This document shows, one piece after another, positions 56,117 through 64,000 of a stretch of 64,000 nt of DNA. The notes under the pieces are model-generated. The model saw only the letters and a program-made list of their open reading frames with translations, was not told where the DNA came from and made no database searches. Source of the stretch: Helicobacter cholecystus (GTDB taxonomy: Bacteria; Campylobacterota; Campylobacteria; Campylobacterales; Helicobacteraceae); NCBI RefSeq assembly GCF_003364215.1, contig NZ_NXLU01000001.1, forward strand, positions 272,605-336,604. Reading direction: 5' to 3'. The translations under genes were made by a program, and so were the position numbers. Positions within the stretch are counted from its first letter, which is position 1; each line of letters opens with the position of its first letter.

Positions 56117-56245
56117 ATGAAAATGGTTTTTAGATGTGCTATTCTATCAGAAAAGCAACTTTTTGAAGAATTTCAAGCAAAAAGAATGAAACCTCCTAAA
56201 GATTTAGGGGTAATGGATTTAATTCAGAGAAAATATATTCTATAA
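56117..56245 (+). CDS. Possible 42-residue small protein, doubtful
   Basis: In the accD-folD gap a plus-strand frame starts ATG AAA ATG and ends TAA, encoding a basic peptide (MKMVFRCAILSEKQLFEEFQ and on to DLIQRKYIL). Composition looks protein-like, but no ribosome site precedes the ATG, and the stop overlaps the folD -10. It may be chance or a gene remnant. It does not resemble a known small protein. Confidence 0.22.
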   Translation: MKMVFRCAILSEKQLFEEFQAKRMKPPKDLGVMDLIQRKYIL

Positions 56246-56246
56246 T
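56241..56246 (+). promoter_or_regulatory. -10 element for the folD operon
   Basis: A perfect TATAAT 44 nt before the chosen folD start. It would drive the ten-gene plus-strand series to the end of the window. Confidence 0.6.
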
Positions 56247-56289
56247 ATTTGCTTATTAAATATCACAAATGGATATAAGGGATACAGAG

Positions 56290-57132
56290 ATGAAACTCCT
56301 TGATGGGAAGGCACTTGCCTTCAAATTAGAAGAGCAGATTCAAAAAGAGGTTCGAGAACTTAATGCAAAATTTGTTTATCCGACTTTGGCCGTGATTTTG
56401 GTTGGAGATAATCCAGCAAGTGCATCATATGTCAAAATGAAATCAAGAGCTTGTGAGCGCGTGGGAATGAATACGCTTACTTTTGCAATGCCTGAAGAAA
56501 CACAAGAAGATAGATTGCTTGCAAAAATTGCAAAACTTAATGAAGATGATAAAATAGATGGAATCTTAGTCCAACTTCCTTTGCCCAAACATATTAATGC
56601 CACTAAGATTCTTGATGCAATTGATCCAAATAAAGATGTTGATGGATTTCATGCGCTTAATGTTGGACGCGCGACTTTGGGACTTGATTGTTTTGTGCCC
56701 GCTACTCCTTTGGGGATTATGCATTTATTAAAAGAGTATCAAATCCAGTTACGTGGAAAAGATTGCGTAGTTGTTGGAGCAAGTAATATCGTAGGCAAGC
56801 CTTTGGCAACCCTGCTTCTTAATGCTGGGGCAACAGTAAGTGTATGCCATATTGATACAAAAGATGTTTGTGTTTATACAAAAATAGCGGATATTATTTT
56901 TGTAGGTGTGGGTAAACCTAATCTCATCACAGCAGATATGATTAAAGAGAATGCCATTGTGGTGGATATTGGAATTAATCGTTTGAGTGATGGAAGACTT
57001 GTAGGTGATGTGGATTTTGAAAATGTTGCTCAAAAATGCGATTTTATTACCCCTGTTCCTGGGGGAGTTGGGCCTATGACAATTGCTTCATTGATTCAAA
57101 ATACACTCAAATCCGCAAAACGAAAAATCTAA
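56290..57132 (+). CDS. folD: Methylenetetrahydrofolate dehydrogenase/cyclohydrolase
   Basis: Bifunctional one-carbon enzyme in the cytosol. Motifs: YVKMKSRACERVG (catalytic Lys), DGILVQLPLPKHI, DVDGFHALNVGR, VVGASNIVGKPLATLL and TPVPGGVGPMTIASLIQNT. The ATG at 56290 follows an AAGGGA site and gives 280 residues starting MKLLDGKALA, as in orthologues; the ATG at 56269 has no ribosome site. Confidence 0.95.
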   Translation: MKLLDGKALAFKLEEQIQKEVRELNAKFVYPTLAVILVGDNPASASYVKMKSRACERVGMNTLTFAMPEETQEDRLLAKIAKLNEDDKIDGILVQLPLPKHINATKILDAIDPNKDVDGFHALNVGRATLGLDCFVPATPLGIMHLLKEYQIQLRGKDCVVVGASNIVGKPLATLLLNAGATVSVCHIDTKDVCVYTKIADIIFVGVGKPNLITADMIKENAIVVDIGINRLSDGRLVGDVDFENVAQKCDFITPVPGGVGPMTIASLIQNTLKSAKRKI

Positions 57133-57153
57133 TTTTAAAATAAAAGGTAAAAA

Positions 57154-58083
57154 ATGGAATTTTTAAAAAAGCTTTATAGATTTTCATCTTCTTGGACAGG
57201 AACAATCCTTATTGTTGCTTTTGTCATTTTTTTTATTGCACAAGCTTTTGTCATCCCTTCAAGATCAATGGTGAGTACATTGTATGAAGGAGATATGCTT
57301 TTTGTAAAAAAATTTTCTTATGGAATTCCTATACCCAGAATCCCTTGGCTTGAAATTCCTGTACTTCCTGATTTTAAGGGGAATGGCCATATTTTTGAAG
57401 GGGAGCGTCCAAAAAGAGGAGATATTGTAGTTTTTATTCCCCCTCATATTGAAAAAACCTATTATGTGAAGAGAAATTTTGCTATAGGTGGAGATGAGGT
57501 AATTTATGCTTATGATGGATTTTATTTGCGTCCTAGCGAGGGAGATCTTTATATCAAACAACATTTTCCCAACATTGAGACTAAGCAATTTTTTGGAAAA
57601 ACTTTTGTAAAAAACCCTTATATGCAAGAGCATGCAGGAATCCATTATGCGCTTAATAATCTAAGATTCCAAGAAGCTCTTTCAAGTCTTGTCTTTGATG
57701 GTAGAGAGTGGAAAGTGCTTGGAGGACAAGGCTTTGCAATGAAGCCCATGGGGGTTGATGGCAGTGCTATTGAACCTAATCAAACTTATAGAGGTGAAGA
57801 GATTGTGTTTTATAAAAAAATTGCTCCTGATGAGTTTTTTATGATTGGAGATAATCGTGACAATAGTCTTGATTCTCGCTATTGGGGGAGTGTGCCTTAT
57901 TCCAGAATCATTGGAACTCCTTGGCTTATTTATTTCTCTATTAATTTAGGAAATTCTGTTGAAGCACAGCAGGAGGCTATAGAGCTTGGAAAAAGTGAAA
58001 ATTGGTGGAAATATACAGTGCGATGGAATAGGGTATTTAAAAGTGTTGAGGAATTAGAGAGTGAAATGAGGGAGGGGCGGTAA
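57154..58083 (+). CDS. lepB: Signal peptidase I
   Basis: Membrane serine protease that removes Sec signal peptides. One N-terminal membrane helix precedes the catalytic Ser38 (PSRSMVSTL); the general-base Lys is K106 in YYVKRNFAIGGD. Later boxes IGDNRDNSLDSRYWGSVP are present. 309 residues. Next to folD and the S2P-like gene, as in H. pylori. Confidence 0.95.
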   Translation: MEFLKKLYRFSSSWTGTILIVAFVIFFIAQAFVIPSRSMVSTLYEGDMLFVKKFSYGIPIPRIPWLEIPVLPDFKGNGHIFEGERPKRGDIVVFIPPHIEKTYYVKRNFAIGGDEVIYAYDGFYLRPSEGDLYIKQHFPNIETKQFFGKTFVKNPYMQEHAGIHYALNNLRFQEALSSLVFDGREWKVLGGQGFAMKPMGVDGSAIEPNQTYRGEEIVFYKKIAPDEFFMIGDNRDNSLDSRYWGSVPYSRIIGTPWLIYFSINLGNSVEAQQEAIELGKSENWWKYTVRWNRVFKSVEELESEMREGR

Positions 58084-58724
58084 TGTTTGATTCTTTTGAT
58101 TTTATTGATGCTCTTTTACGTTATTTTGCACTGCTTGTTACAATTTTGGGCTGTGCAATTGTGTATGCGTATGTGGCTTATCGCTATGCACAAGATTGTG
58201 TAGATACAAGCAGCATCTCAGGAGCGAAAATAAGTTTTAATCCCTCACGTTATTTTGATCCTATAGGAAGTGGTTTATTTCCTGCGATTATGATTCTCTT
58301 ACAAGCGCCCATTATGTTTGGTTGGAGTAAAAATATTTTTGTAGATTACTCACGTGTCATTTCTTCTTATGGATTTAACTCGGCAATTTTACTTGAAAGC
58401 TCTGGAATCTTTTTCCATTTTTTTATCGCATTTCTTTCTTCACTTTTTTTAGATATTTCACCCAATTCACAAATCACTAGTTTTTTGCAATATATTATTC
58501 TTTTTAATATCTTTTTTGCCTTTATTAAACTTTGTCCAATTTTGCCTTATGAGGGGTTACGTATTCTGAGCTACATTGGATTGAAGTTTCAAAGTGATTT
58601 ATTTGCAAGATTGTATTCTTTTCTCGCACCCTATCAGATTTTTGTGCTTTTGATTGTATTTTTTACGCCATTAAATAATCTTATTCTTTATCCTGCACTT
58701 TTTGTCATAGGATTTTTATTATAA
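58083..58724 (+). CDS. Site-2-protease-like membrane protein lacking the catalytic motif
   Basis: Polytopic protein of 213 residues with the frame of an M50 site-2 protease: a helix where HExxH should be, then SFNPSRYFDPIGSGLFPA (compare LNP..HIDPIGT) and later KLCPILPYEG (compare NLLPIPPLDG). In the first helix the aligned residues are C24-A25-I-V-Y28 in place of H-E-x-x-H, so zinc binding and catalysis look lost. It is coupled to lepB by TAATG. It might be a scaffold or chaperone; no function known to me. Confidence 0.6.
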   Translation: MFDSFDFIDALLRYFALLVTILGCAIVYAYVAYRYAQDCVDTSSISGAKISFNPSRYFDPIGSGLFPAIMILLQAPIMFGWSKNIFVDYSRVISSYGFNSAILLESSGIFFHFFIAFLSSLFLDISPNSQITSFLQYIILFNIFFAFIKLCPILPYEGLRILSYIGLKFQSDLFARLYSFLAPYQIFVLLIVFFTPLNNLILYPALFVIGFLL

Positions 58725-58734
58725 GGAGAGAGGA

Positions 58735-59172
58735 ATGAAATATTTTTTAGGAACAGATCATGCAGGAATGAATGCTAGGGATTTTATTGTTGAGTATTTT
58801 GCCAAAAATAGAATTGAACTTATCGATCTTTCTCCAAATATAATACAAAAAGTAGATTATCCAGATTTTGCGAAAAAGGTTTGTGTGCAGGTACTTAAAA
58901 ATCCAGATTCAAGAGGGATTTTAGTTTGTGGAAGTGGGATTGGAATGAGTATTGCAGCCAATCGTTTTAAAGGTATCCGTGCAGGACTTTGCACTGATGC
59001 ATATATGGCAAAAATGACACGTGCGCATAATGATGCAAATATTTTATGTATGGGTGAGAGAATTAGTGGTTTAGGAGAGATGGAATCAATCCTAGAGGCT
59101 TTTATTCATACAGAGTTTGAAGGTGGACGACATTATCAAAGAATCTGCAAAATTGAGGAGATGGATCAATGA
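58735..59172 (+). CDS. rpiB: Ribose-5-phosphate isomerase B
   Basis: Interconverts ribose-5-phosphate and ribulose-5-phosphate. Family motifs: GTDHAGMNARD, VDYPDFAKKV, GILVCGSGIGMSIAANRFKGIRAG (in parts) and ARAHNDANILCMGER-like MTRAHNDANILCMGE. 145 residues. A GGAGAG site precedes the ATG. Confidence 0.94.
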   Translation: MKYFLGTDHAGMNARDFIVEYFAKNRIELIDLSPNIIQKVDYPDFAKKVCVQVLKNPDSRGILVCGSGIGMSIAANRFKGIRAGLCTDAYMAKMTRAHNDANILCMGERISGLGEMESILEAFIHTEFEGGRHYQRICKIEEMDQ

Positions 59173-59513
59173 GTTGGTCAATATTGGGGCAGTGGTTTTT
59201 TCTCACAGGCTTTATTATTTTTGTACTTTATATGGTCATTAAAACTTTTTACTATCGTTCAGTTGCCCAAAGAGAAGAAAAAAATTCTGTCAATATGAAA
59301 CTTACTCTACAAGATGCCGAAATTTTAATTAGAAAACATCAAGTCCAACTCCAAAGAGCTTTGGGAGATATTGATATTCTTACTCAAGAACTCACAGCTC
59401 TTAAGGGTGATATTCGTTCACTCAAACAAAGAAATTCTCAATATAAAATTGAGGCTGATCGCTATAAAGCAAGGATTAAAGAGTTAGAACAAAAAATTGA
59501 ATCATTATTATAA
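59169..59513 (+). CDS. Small membrane protein with coiled coil, unknown
   Basis: One N-terminal membrane helix (about residues 5-27) followed by a long coiled-coil region with heptads of Leu/Ile (LTLQDAEILIRKHQVQLQRA, then LTQELTALKGDIRSLKQRN). 114 residues. It overlaps rpiB by 4 nt and precedes apt; the same order occurs in H. pylori with an uncharacterised gene. Function unknown. Confidence 0.75.
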   Translation: MSWSILGQWFFLTGFIIFVLYMVIKTFYYRSVAQREEKNSVNMKLTLQDAEILIRKHQVQLQRALGDIDILTQELTALKGDIRSLKQRNSQYKIEADRYKARIKELEQKIESLL

Positions 59514-59522
59514 GGATAAGCT

Positions 59523-60056
59523 ATGTTAAAGCAAAAAATACTCTCAAGCATTCGTGAGATTCCAAATTACCCTAAAGAGGGAATCTTATTTAAAGATATT
59601 ACTACTCTTATTGGTAATGCAGAGGTTTTTTCGGAGTTTATCTCTCATCTTTGTCAGCGCTATAAAAATCAGAATATTGACTATATTGTAGGACTGGAAT
59701 CAAGAGGCTTTATTTTTGGGAGTGCTTTAGCTTATGCTGTGGGTGCAGGATTTGTTCCTATTAGAAAAAAGGGAAAGCTCCCCTATAAAACTATTTGTAA
59801 AAGTTATGCGCTTGAATATGGAGAAGATAGCGTAGAAATTCATATTGATGCTTTTGGTTATAAAAAAGGAGCAAGAGTTGTGCTTATTGATGATTTGATT
59901 GCTACAGGTGGGACTGCTAGAGCTGGGGTAGAATTAATTGAGGCAATTGGAGGAGAGTGCGTTGAAGCGTGTTTCTTGCTTGATCTTGTTGCCTTAAATG
60001 GATCTCAACAATTGAGTAAAAGAGTGAAGGTGTATAGTATATTGGAGATTGATTGA
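59523..60056 (+). CDS. apt: Adenine phosphoribosyltransferase
   Basis: Purine salvage enzyme converting adenine and PRPP to AMP. Motifs: [48 protein letters not shown] (in parts) and the PRPP site [18 protein letters not shown]. 177 residues. Stop overlaps the dedA start by one base. Confidence 0.95.
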   Translation: MLKQKILSSIREIPNYPKEGILFKDITTLIGNAEVFSEFISHLCQRYKNQNIDYIVGLESRGFIFGSALAYAVGAGFVPIRKKGKLPYKTICKSYALEYGEDSVEIHIDAFGYKKGARVVLIDDLIATGGTARAGVELIEAIGGECVEACFLLDLVALNGSQQLSKRVKVYSILEID

Positions 60057-60628
60057 TGGAGGCTTGGTTAATAGAGCTTTGGAATAACCATGCAGGAACT
60101 TGGGGCTATTTGATTTTGTTTTGTTGGAGCATTTTAGAAGGGGAGATTGGGTTGATTTTCGCAGGACTTGCAAGTCATGATGGACATATGAATCTTTTTT
60201 TAGCAATCTTTATTGCTGGACTTGGAGGATTTGTTGGAGATCAGATTTATTTTTATATTGGAAGGCTTAATAAACGTTCTTTGGGAAAAATGCTTCACTC
60301 TCAAAGAAGAAAATTTGCCCTAGCTCACTTGTTGCTTAAGAAATATGGATGGCCTATTATTTTTATTCAGCGTTATATGTATGGAATGCGAACGATTATC
60401 CCAGTTAGCATTGGATTAACTCGCTACAATGCCTTTAAATTTGCATTCATCAATCTTTTAAGCGCTTGGGTATGGGCAGGGATAACGATTATCTTTGTAT
60501 GGTATTTTGGAGGAGTAGTTTGGCATATTTTGGGATGGTTTAAAACTCATCCTTATTTACTGATCCCATTAGCAATTGCTTTTGGTGGAGGGATTTTGGC
60601 ATATTTTCACTACAAAACTAAAAAGTAA
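60056..60628 (+). CDS. DedA-family membrane protein
   Basis: Inner-membrane protein of the DedA/SNARE-associated (VTT) group; some members move undecaprenyl phosphate or other lipids. Conserved ILEGEIGLIFAGLAS and GDQIYFYIGR segments, then FIQRYMYGMRTIIPVSIGLTRY with the family Arg residues. Four to five hydrophobic segments. ATG at 60056 overlaps the apt stop (TGATG). 190 residues. Confidence 0.88.
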   Translation: MEAWLIELWNNHAGTWGYLILFCWSILEGEIGLIFAGLASHDGHMNLFLAIFIAGLGGFVGDQIYFYIGRLNKRSLGKMLHSQRRKFALAHLLLKKYGWPIIFIQRYMYGMRTIIPVSIGLTRYNAFKFAFINLLSAWVWAGITIIFVWYFGGVVWHILGWFKTHPYLLIPLAIAFGGGILAYFHYKTKK

Positions 60629-60637
60629 GGAGAAAAG

Positions 60638-62032
60638 ATGAAGATAGAAATTTTTAAAGAAAGTTTTGAAAATATTCAAGCTGATTGTTCTGTGGTATGG
60701 GTATGGGATAAAGATATAAGTAAGCTTGCAGACAAAGAAACATTACAAGAGCTTAATTTCAAAGAGATGTGTTTTATCCAAGGAAGTAAAACCCTCTATA
60801 TTAATCTTGCAAAGCAACAAAGTGATCTCTTACGTGAAGCTGCATGCAGAGCGATTAAATTTTTTACAAATTTTACATATAAGAGTATAAAAATTCAAAC
60901 CCTTGGCAATGAACAAGAAGACTATGCAATCTTACTTGGAGCTTTAAGTGGAGCCTATTGCTTTGATGCCTATAAGAGTGAGAAGAAACCTTTGACTCTA
61001 CAAACATTGCATTTGAGCAATATCTCTAAAGAACTTTTAAGAAAGGCAGAGGTTTTAAATGAGAGTTTAACTTTAGTTAGAGATTTGGTGAATACTCCAC
61101 CCTGTAAGGCTACGCCAAGTTTCTTGGCTCAATGTTGTAGGGATGAAGCTCAAAAGCTTGGAATTGAATGCAAAATTCTCTCAAAAGGAGAGATTGAAAA
61201 AGAAGGCATGAACTCTTTGCTTGCAGTTTCAAAAGCTTCAAGTCAAGAGCCAAAAGTCATTCATCTTAGCTATAAGGGGGAAGATACAAAAGCAAAGCTT
61301 GTATTTGTAGGTAAGGGTTTAACCTATGATAGTGGAGGTTTAAGCCTAAAACCTTCAGATTTTATGGTTACAATGAAAGCAGATAAAAGTGGAGGTTGTG
61401 CAGTTTTGGGCATCATCTTGGCAATTGCTAAACTCAAGCTCCCCTTAGAGGTGCATGCAATTATTGGGGCTGTAGAGAATATGATTGGAGGGAATGCCTA
61501 TAAGCCTGATGATGTGTTAAGCTCACGAGAGGGTAAAAGTATTGAAGTAAGAAATACAGATGCAGAAGGAAGACTTGTTTTGATTGATTGTCTTAGCTAT
61601 GCCCAAGACCTTAAGCCTGATTATTTAATTGATTTGGCAACTTTGACAGGTGCGTGTGTTGTAGGACTTGGAGAATATACTTTTGGAATTATGGGACATA
61701 ATGCTGAATTAAAGAATTCTTTTGAGAGAGAAGCGCTTAAGAGTGGTGAACTTGTGGCACAACTGCCTTTTAATTCCCACATTAAGAAACTCATTGATTC
61801 AAAAATTGCAGATGTTTGTAATATTGCCTCTTCACGCTATGGTGGAGCGATTAGTGCGGGAATGTTTTTGGGTGAATTTATTAGAAAAGAAAATGAGCAA
61901 AAATGGCTTCATCTTGATATCGCAGGTCCAGCATATATAGAGAAAGAGTGGGATATCAATCCTTATGGGGCAAGTGGTGCAGGAGTGAGAGCTTGTGTTG
62001 AATTCGCTCTATCTTTGTGTGAGGAGAAGTAA
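60638..62032 (+). CDS. pepA: Leucyl aminopeptidase
   Basis: M17 cytosolic zinc/manganese aminopeptidase. Signatures: VRDLVNTPPCKATPSFLA, GKGLTYDSGGLSLKPS (metal Asp and Lys), MKADKSGGCAVLG and the M17 motif NTDAEGRLVL near residue 306. 464 residues, slightly short in the N-terminal domain, as in Helicobacter orthologues. Operon with dedA and ychF. Confidence 0.95.
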   Translation: MKIEIFKESFENIQADCSVVWVWDKDISKLADKETLQELNFKEMCFIQGSKTLYINLAKQQSDLLREAACRAIKFFTNFTYKSIKIQTLGNEQEDYAILLGALSGAYCFDAYKSEKKPLTLQTLHLSNISKELLRKAEVLNESLTLVRDLVNTPPCKATPSFLAQCCRDEAQKLGIECKILSKGEIEKEGMNSLLAVSKASSQEPKVIHLSYKGEDTKAKLVFVGKGLTYDSGGLSLKPSDFMVTMKADKSGGCAVLGIILAIAKLKLPLEVHAIIGAVENMIGGNAYKPDDVLSSREGKSIEVRNTDAEGRLVLIDCLSYAQDLKPDYLIDLATLTGACVVGLGEYTFGIMGHNAELKNSFEREALKSGELVAQLPFNSHIKKLIDSKIADVCNIASSRYGGAISAGMFLGEFIRKENEQKWLHLDIAGPAYIEKEWDINPYGASGAGVRACVEFALSLCEEK

Positions 62033-63132
62033 TGGGACTTTCAATTGGAATTGTAGGATTGCCCAATGTTGGAAAATCGACAACTTTTAACGCATTGAGT
62101 CAAACCCAAAATGCCCAAGCGGCAAACTATCCATTTTGCACAATTGAGCCTAATCGTGCTGTGGTGCCCGTGCCTGATAAACGTCTTGATGAGTTGGCAA
62201 AGATTGTTCATCCTGAGAGAATTCAACACTCTGTTGTAGAATTTGTAGATATTGCTGGACTTGTGCGAGGAGCAAGCAAAGGTGAGGGACTTGGGAATCA
62301 GTTTTTAGGGAATATTAAAGAAACAGATGTGATTTTACATATTGTCAGATGCTTTGATGATGAGAATGTCACACATGTAGAAGGAAGAGTAGATCCTGTG
62401 AGTGATGTAGAAATTATTGAGTTAGAGCTTTTGTTTGCGGATTTACAAACCTTGCAAAAACGAATCGAACGACTTGAGCGTCAAAGTAAGACAGATAAAA
62501 ATGCTAAGACTATGCTTGATATTGCCTTATGTTTAAAAGAGCATTTTGAAGAAGGTAAACCGGCTAGAACTTTTGCAGATCAAGAGAATGAGGGGTTTTT
62601 ACAGATCAACAAAGAATTGAGATTTTTAACCTATAAAGAAGTAATCTTTGGAGCCAATGTAGGAGAAGAAGGACTTATAGAAGATAACGCTTATGTCAAG
62701 GCACTCAAAGAGTATGCAAGACAGAATGGGTGCGAAGTGATTAAGCTTTGTTCAAAATTAGAAGAAGAAATGGTGGGAATGGATAAAGTGGAGAGGACTG
62801 AGTTTTTAGAATCTTTGGGCTGCAAGATGAGTGGTTTAGAGCAAATTATCCAAACAGGATTTGAGAAGCTTGGATTGATTAGTTACTTTACTGCAGGAGT
62901 AAAAGAAGTAAGAGCTTGGACAATCCATCGTGGAGATAGTGCTCCTGTAGCAGCAGGGGTGATTCATAAGGATTTTGAAAAAGGCTTTATTCGAGCAGAA
63001 ACCATTGCTTATGAGGATTTTATCAAATATGGTGGAGAAGCCAAAGCTAAAGAGGCTGGAGCAATGCGTGTAGAGGGTAAAGAGTATATTGTTAAAGATG
63101 GTGATATCATGCATTTTCGTTTCAATGTCTAA
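62032..63132 (+). CDS. ychF: Redox-regulated ATPase YchF/OLA1
   Basis: Obg-family P-loop protein that prefers ATP and binds ribosomes. G1 GLPNVGKST is at residues 8-16, G3 DIAGLVRGASKGEGLGNQF near 72, and a C-terminal TGS domain ends DGDIMHFRFNV. 366 residues. Start overlaps the pepA stop (TAATG). Confidence 0.95.
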   Translation: MGLSIGIVGLPNVGKSTTFNALSQTQNAQAANYPFCTIEPNRAVVPVPDKRLDELAKIVHPERIQHSVVEFVDIAGLVRGASKGEGLGNQFLGNIKETDVILHIVRCFDDENVTHVEGRVDPVSDVEIIELELLFADLQTLQKRIERLERQSKTDKNAKTMLDIALCLKEHFEEGKPARTFADQENEGFLQINKELRFLTYKEVIFGANVGEEGLIEDNAYVKALKEYARQNGCEVIKLCSKLEEEMVGMDKVERTEFLESLGCKMSGLEQIIQTGFEKLGLISYFTAGVKEVRAWTIHRGDSAPVAAGVIHKDFEKGFIRAETIAYEDFIKYGGEAKAKEAGAMRVEGKEYIVKDGDIMHFRFNV

Positions 63133-63961
63133 GAGATTTATCCGCACTTATATAGAAATTAGTGATTTCTGTGGACTTTCTTGTCCTTTTTGTCCAGCTC
63201 CCAAAGGGAGAAGGGGGGAGATGGGATTGAAGCTTTTTGAGCGAGTATGTTCTGAGGTAGCTTTACTCACTCAAAGTGTAACCTTCCATCTTTTAGGTGA
63301 TCCTCTTTATCTTTCAAATTTTCCTTTATATTTGCAGATTGCGCAAAATTATAATTTAGATGTTGAGATTGTTACAAGTGGGGTATACCTTTCAAAATTT
63401 GAAAAATCCTTGCTCCTCTCCTCCCCTATTAAGCAAATAAGCATTTCATTAAGTGCTTTAGAAGTATTGAACAAACAGACACAAGAGAGAATCGTGCAAG
63501 AGTGTTTAGAACTTATCGCAACTCATCAAGAACTTTCCTCTCAGACATACATTAATTTACGTATGCATGCTGATAAACTTAACCCTCTTCTAGCTCAAAG
63601 ATTGGTGAGACATTTTGGTGTAGAAAATGATTTAGTGCAAAGAAAGAGAGTGCGATTGGCTTATAAAGTATTTTTAATTCTTACCAAAAGCTTTAAATGG
63701 GTGAGGGCAAAAGAAGAGAGCAGGAATACAGAGGTGAGAAAGAAATGCCATGGACTCCTCTCTCAAATTGGAATCTTGGCAAATGGAGTTGTGGTACCTT
63801 GTTGTATTGATTGTGATGGCGGGATTGAATTGGGAAATGTAAAAACCCAAAGTTTGCAAGAAATCTTAAATTCTCCTAGGGCATTAAAAATTATTGAAGG
63901 CTTTAAAACAAACACAGCAGTAGAAGAGCAATGCAAACGTTGCACTTATCCAGCAACCTAA
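63125..63961 (+). CDS. Radical SAM protein with SPASM-like C-terminus
   Basis: Iron-sulfur radical SAM enzyme; substrate unknown. The cluster motif is C-x3-C-x2-C in DFCGLSCPFCPAPKG near residues 18-26. The C-terminal part has several cysteines (PCCIDCDGG, EEQCKRCTYP) that fit a SPASM/twitch auxiliary-cluster domain. About 278 residues from ATG 63125, which overlaps the ychF end by 8 nt. It follows ychF, as in H. pylori. The 39 bases after its stop show no gene. Confidence 0.8.
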   Translation: MSKRFIRTYIEISDFCGLSCPFCPAPKGRRGEMGLKLFERVCSEVALLTQSVTFHLLGDPLYLSNFPLYLQIAQNYNLDVEIVTSGVYLSKFEKSLLLSSPIKQISISLSALEVLNKQTQERIVQECLELIATHQELSSQTYINLRMHADKLNPLLAQRLVRHFGVENDLVQRKRVRLAYKVFLILTKSFKWVRAKEESRNTEVRKKCHGLLSQIGILANGVVVPCCIDCDGGIELGNVKTQSLQEILNSPRALKIIEGFKTNTAVEEQCKRCTYPAT

Positions 63962-64000
63962 CTCTCTTTTCTCCTATTTATCTCTCTAAGAACAATATAT

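Overview
The window looks like a chromosomal segment of a Helicobacter (Campylobacterota), probably an enterohepatic or otherwise non-pylori species. The DNA is AT-rich. Genes are packed in operons with 1- or 4-nt start/stop overlaps. Many blocks keep the gene order I recall from H. pylori or Campylobacter: pyrH-rpoZ-spoT-tyrS-nitronate monooxygenase-amiA; cheY-prmA-ftsH-psd-like-pssA; panC-pyrF-nusB-ribH-kdsA-carbonic anhydrase; dksA-rlmH-accD; folD-lepB-rpiB-apt-dedA-pepA-ychF. The species cannot be fixed from sequence alone. These comparisons come from memory, not from a search.

Layout. 1-7.5 kb: the 3' part of argG faces a periplasmic nitrate reductase operon napAGHBF on the minus strand, followed by a YceI-like periplasmic protein. 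7.5-24.2 kb: purH, then plus-strand housekeeping operons covering a PolB-type exonuclease, CheY, PrmA, FtsH, phospholipid synthesis, a two-component system, UMP kinase, RNA polymerase omega, the (p)ppGpp enzyme, TyrS and a murein amidase. 24.2-29.4 kb: a sialic acid module, with a GT42 (Cst-type) sialyltransferase behind an amino-acid symporter on the minus strand and neuB-neuC-neuA diverging on the plus strand. 29.5-34.5 kb: htpG, a Dsb-like protein and the copper ATPase CcoI. 34.5-39.3 kb: a plastic stretch with a structured intergenic region, a gamma-carbonic-anhydrase-like gene, a C14A9 tract, a decayed type I restriction hsdR, an AAA ATPase, exonuclease III and a second poly-C tract (C12).

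39.3-56.1 kb: a methyltransferase gene whose promoter carries the C12 tract, then a long minus-strand series: a metal ATPase, rsmG-queA-tatC-tatB, Fur-boxed feoB, an Opr-type porin, the panC-to-carbonic-anhydrase cluster, and dksA-rlmH-accD. 56.1-64 kb: folD-lepB-(S2P-like)-rpiB-(coiled coil)-apt-dedA-pepA-ychF-radical SAM on the plus strand.

How the parts fit. NapA, NapG and other twin-arginine substrates depend on TatBC, also in the window. NeuBCA make CMP-sialic acid, the donor the GT42 enzyme would use to cap lipooligosaccharide. SpoT and DksA are two arms of the stringent response. FeoB and its large palindromic Fur-type operator handle ferrous iron; CcoI supplies copper for cbb3 oxidase. 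The points most worth a second look are the ATC codon at the expected start of the sialyltransferase, with its ribosome site in a hairpin; the poly-C tract in the methyltransferase promoter; the hsdR relic with a readable deletion junction; and two conserved family members that seem to have lost catalytic residues (Psd-like and S2P-like).
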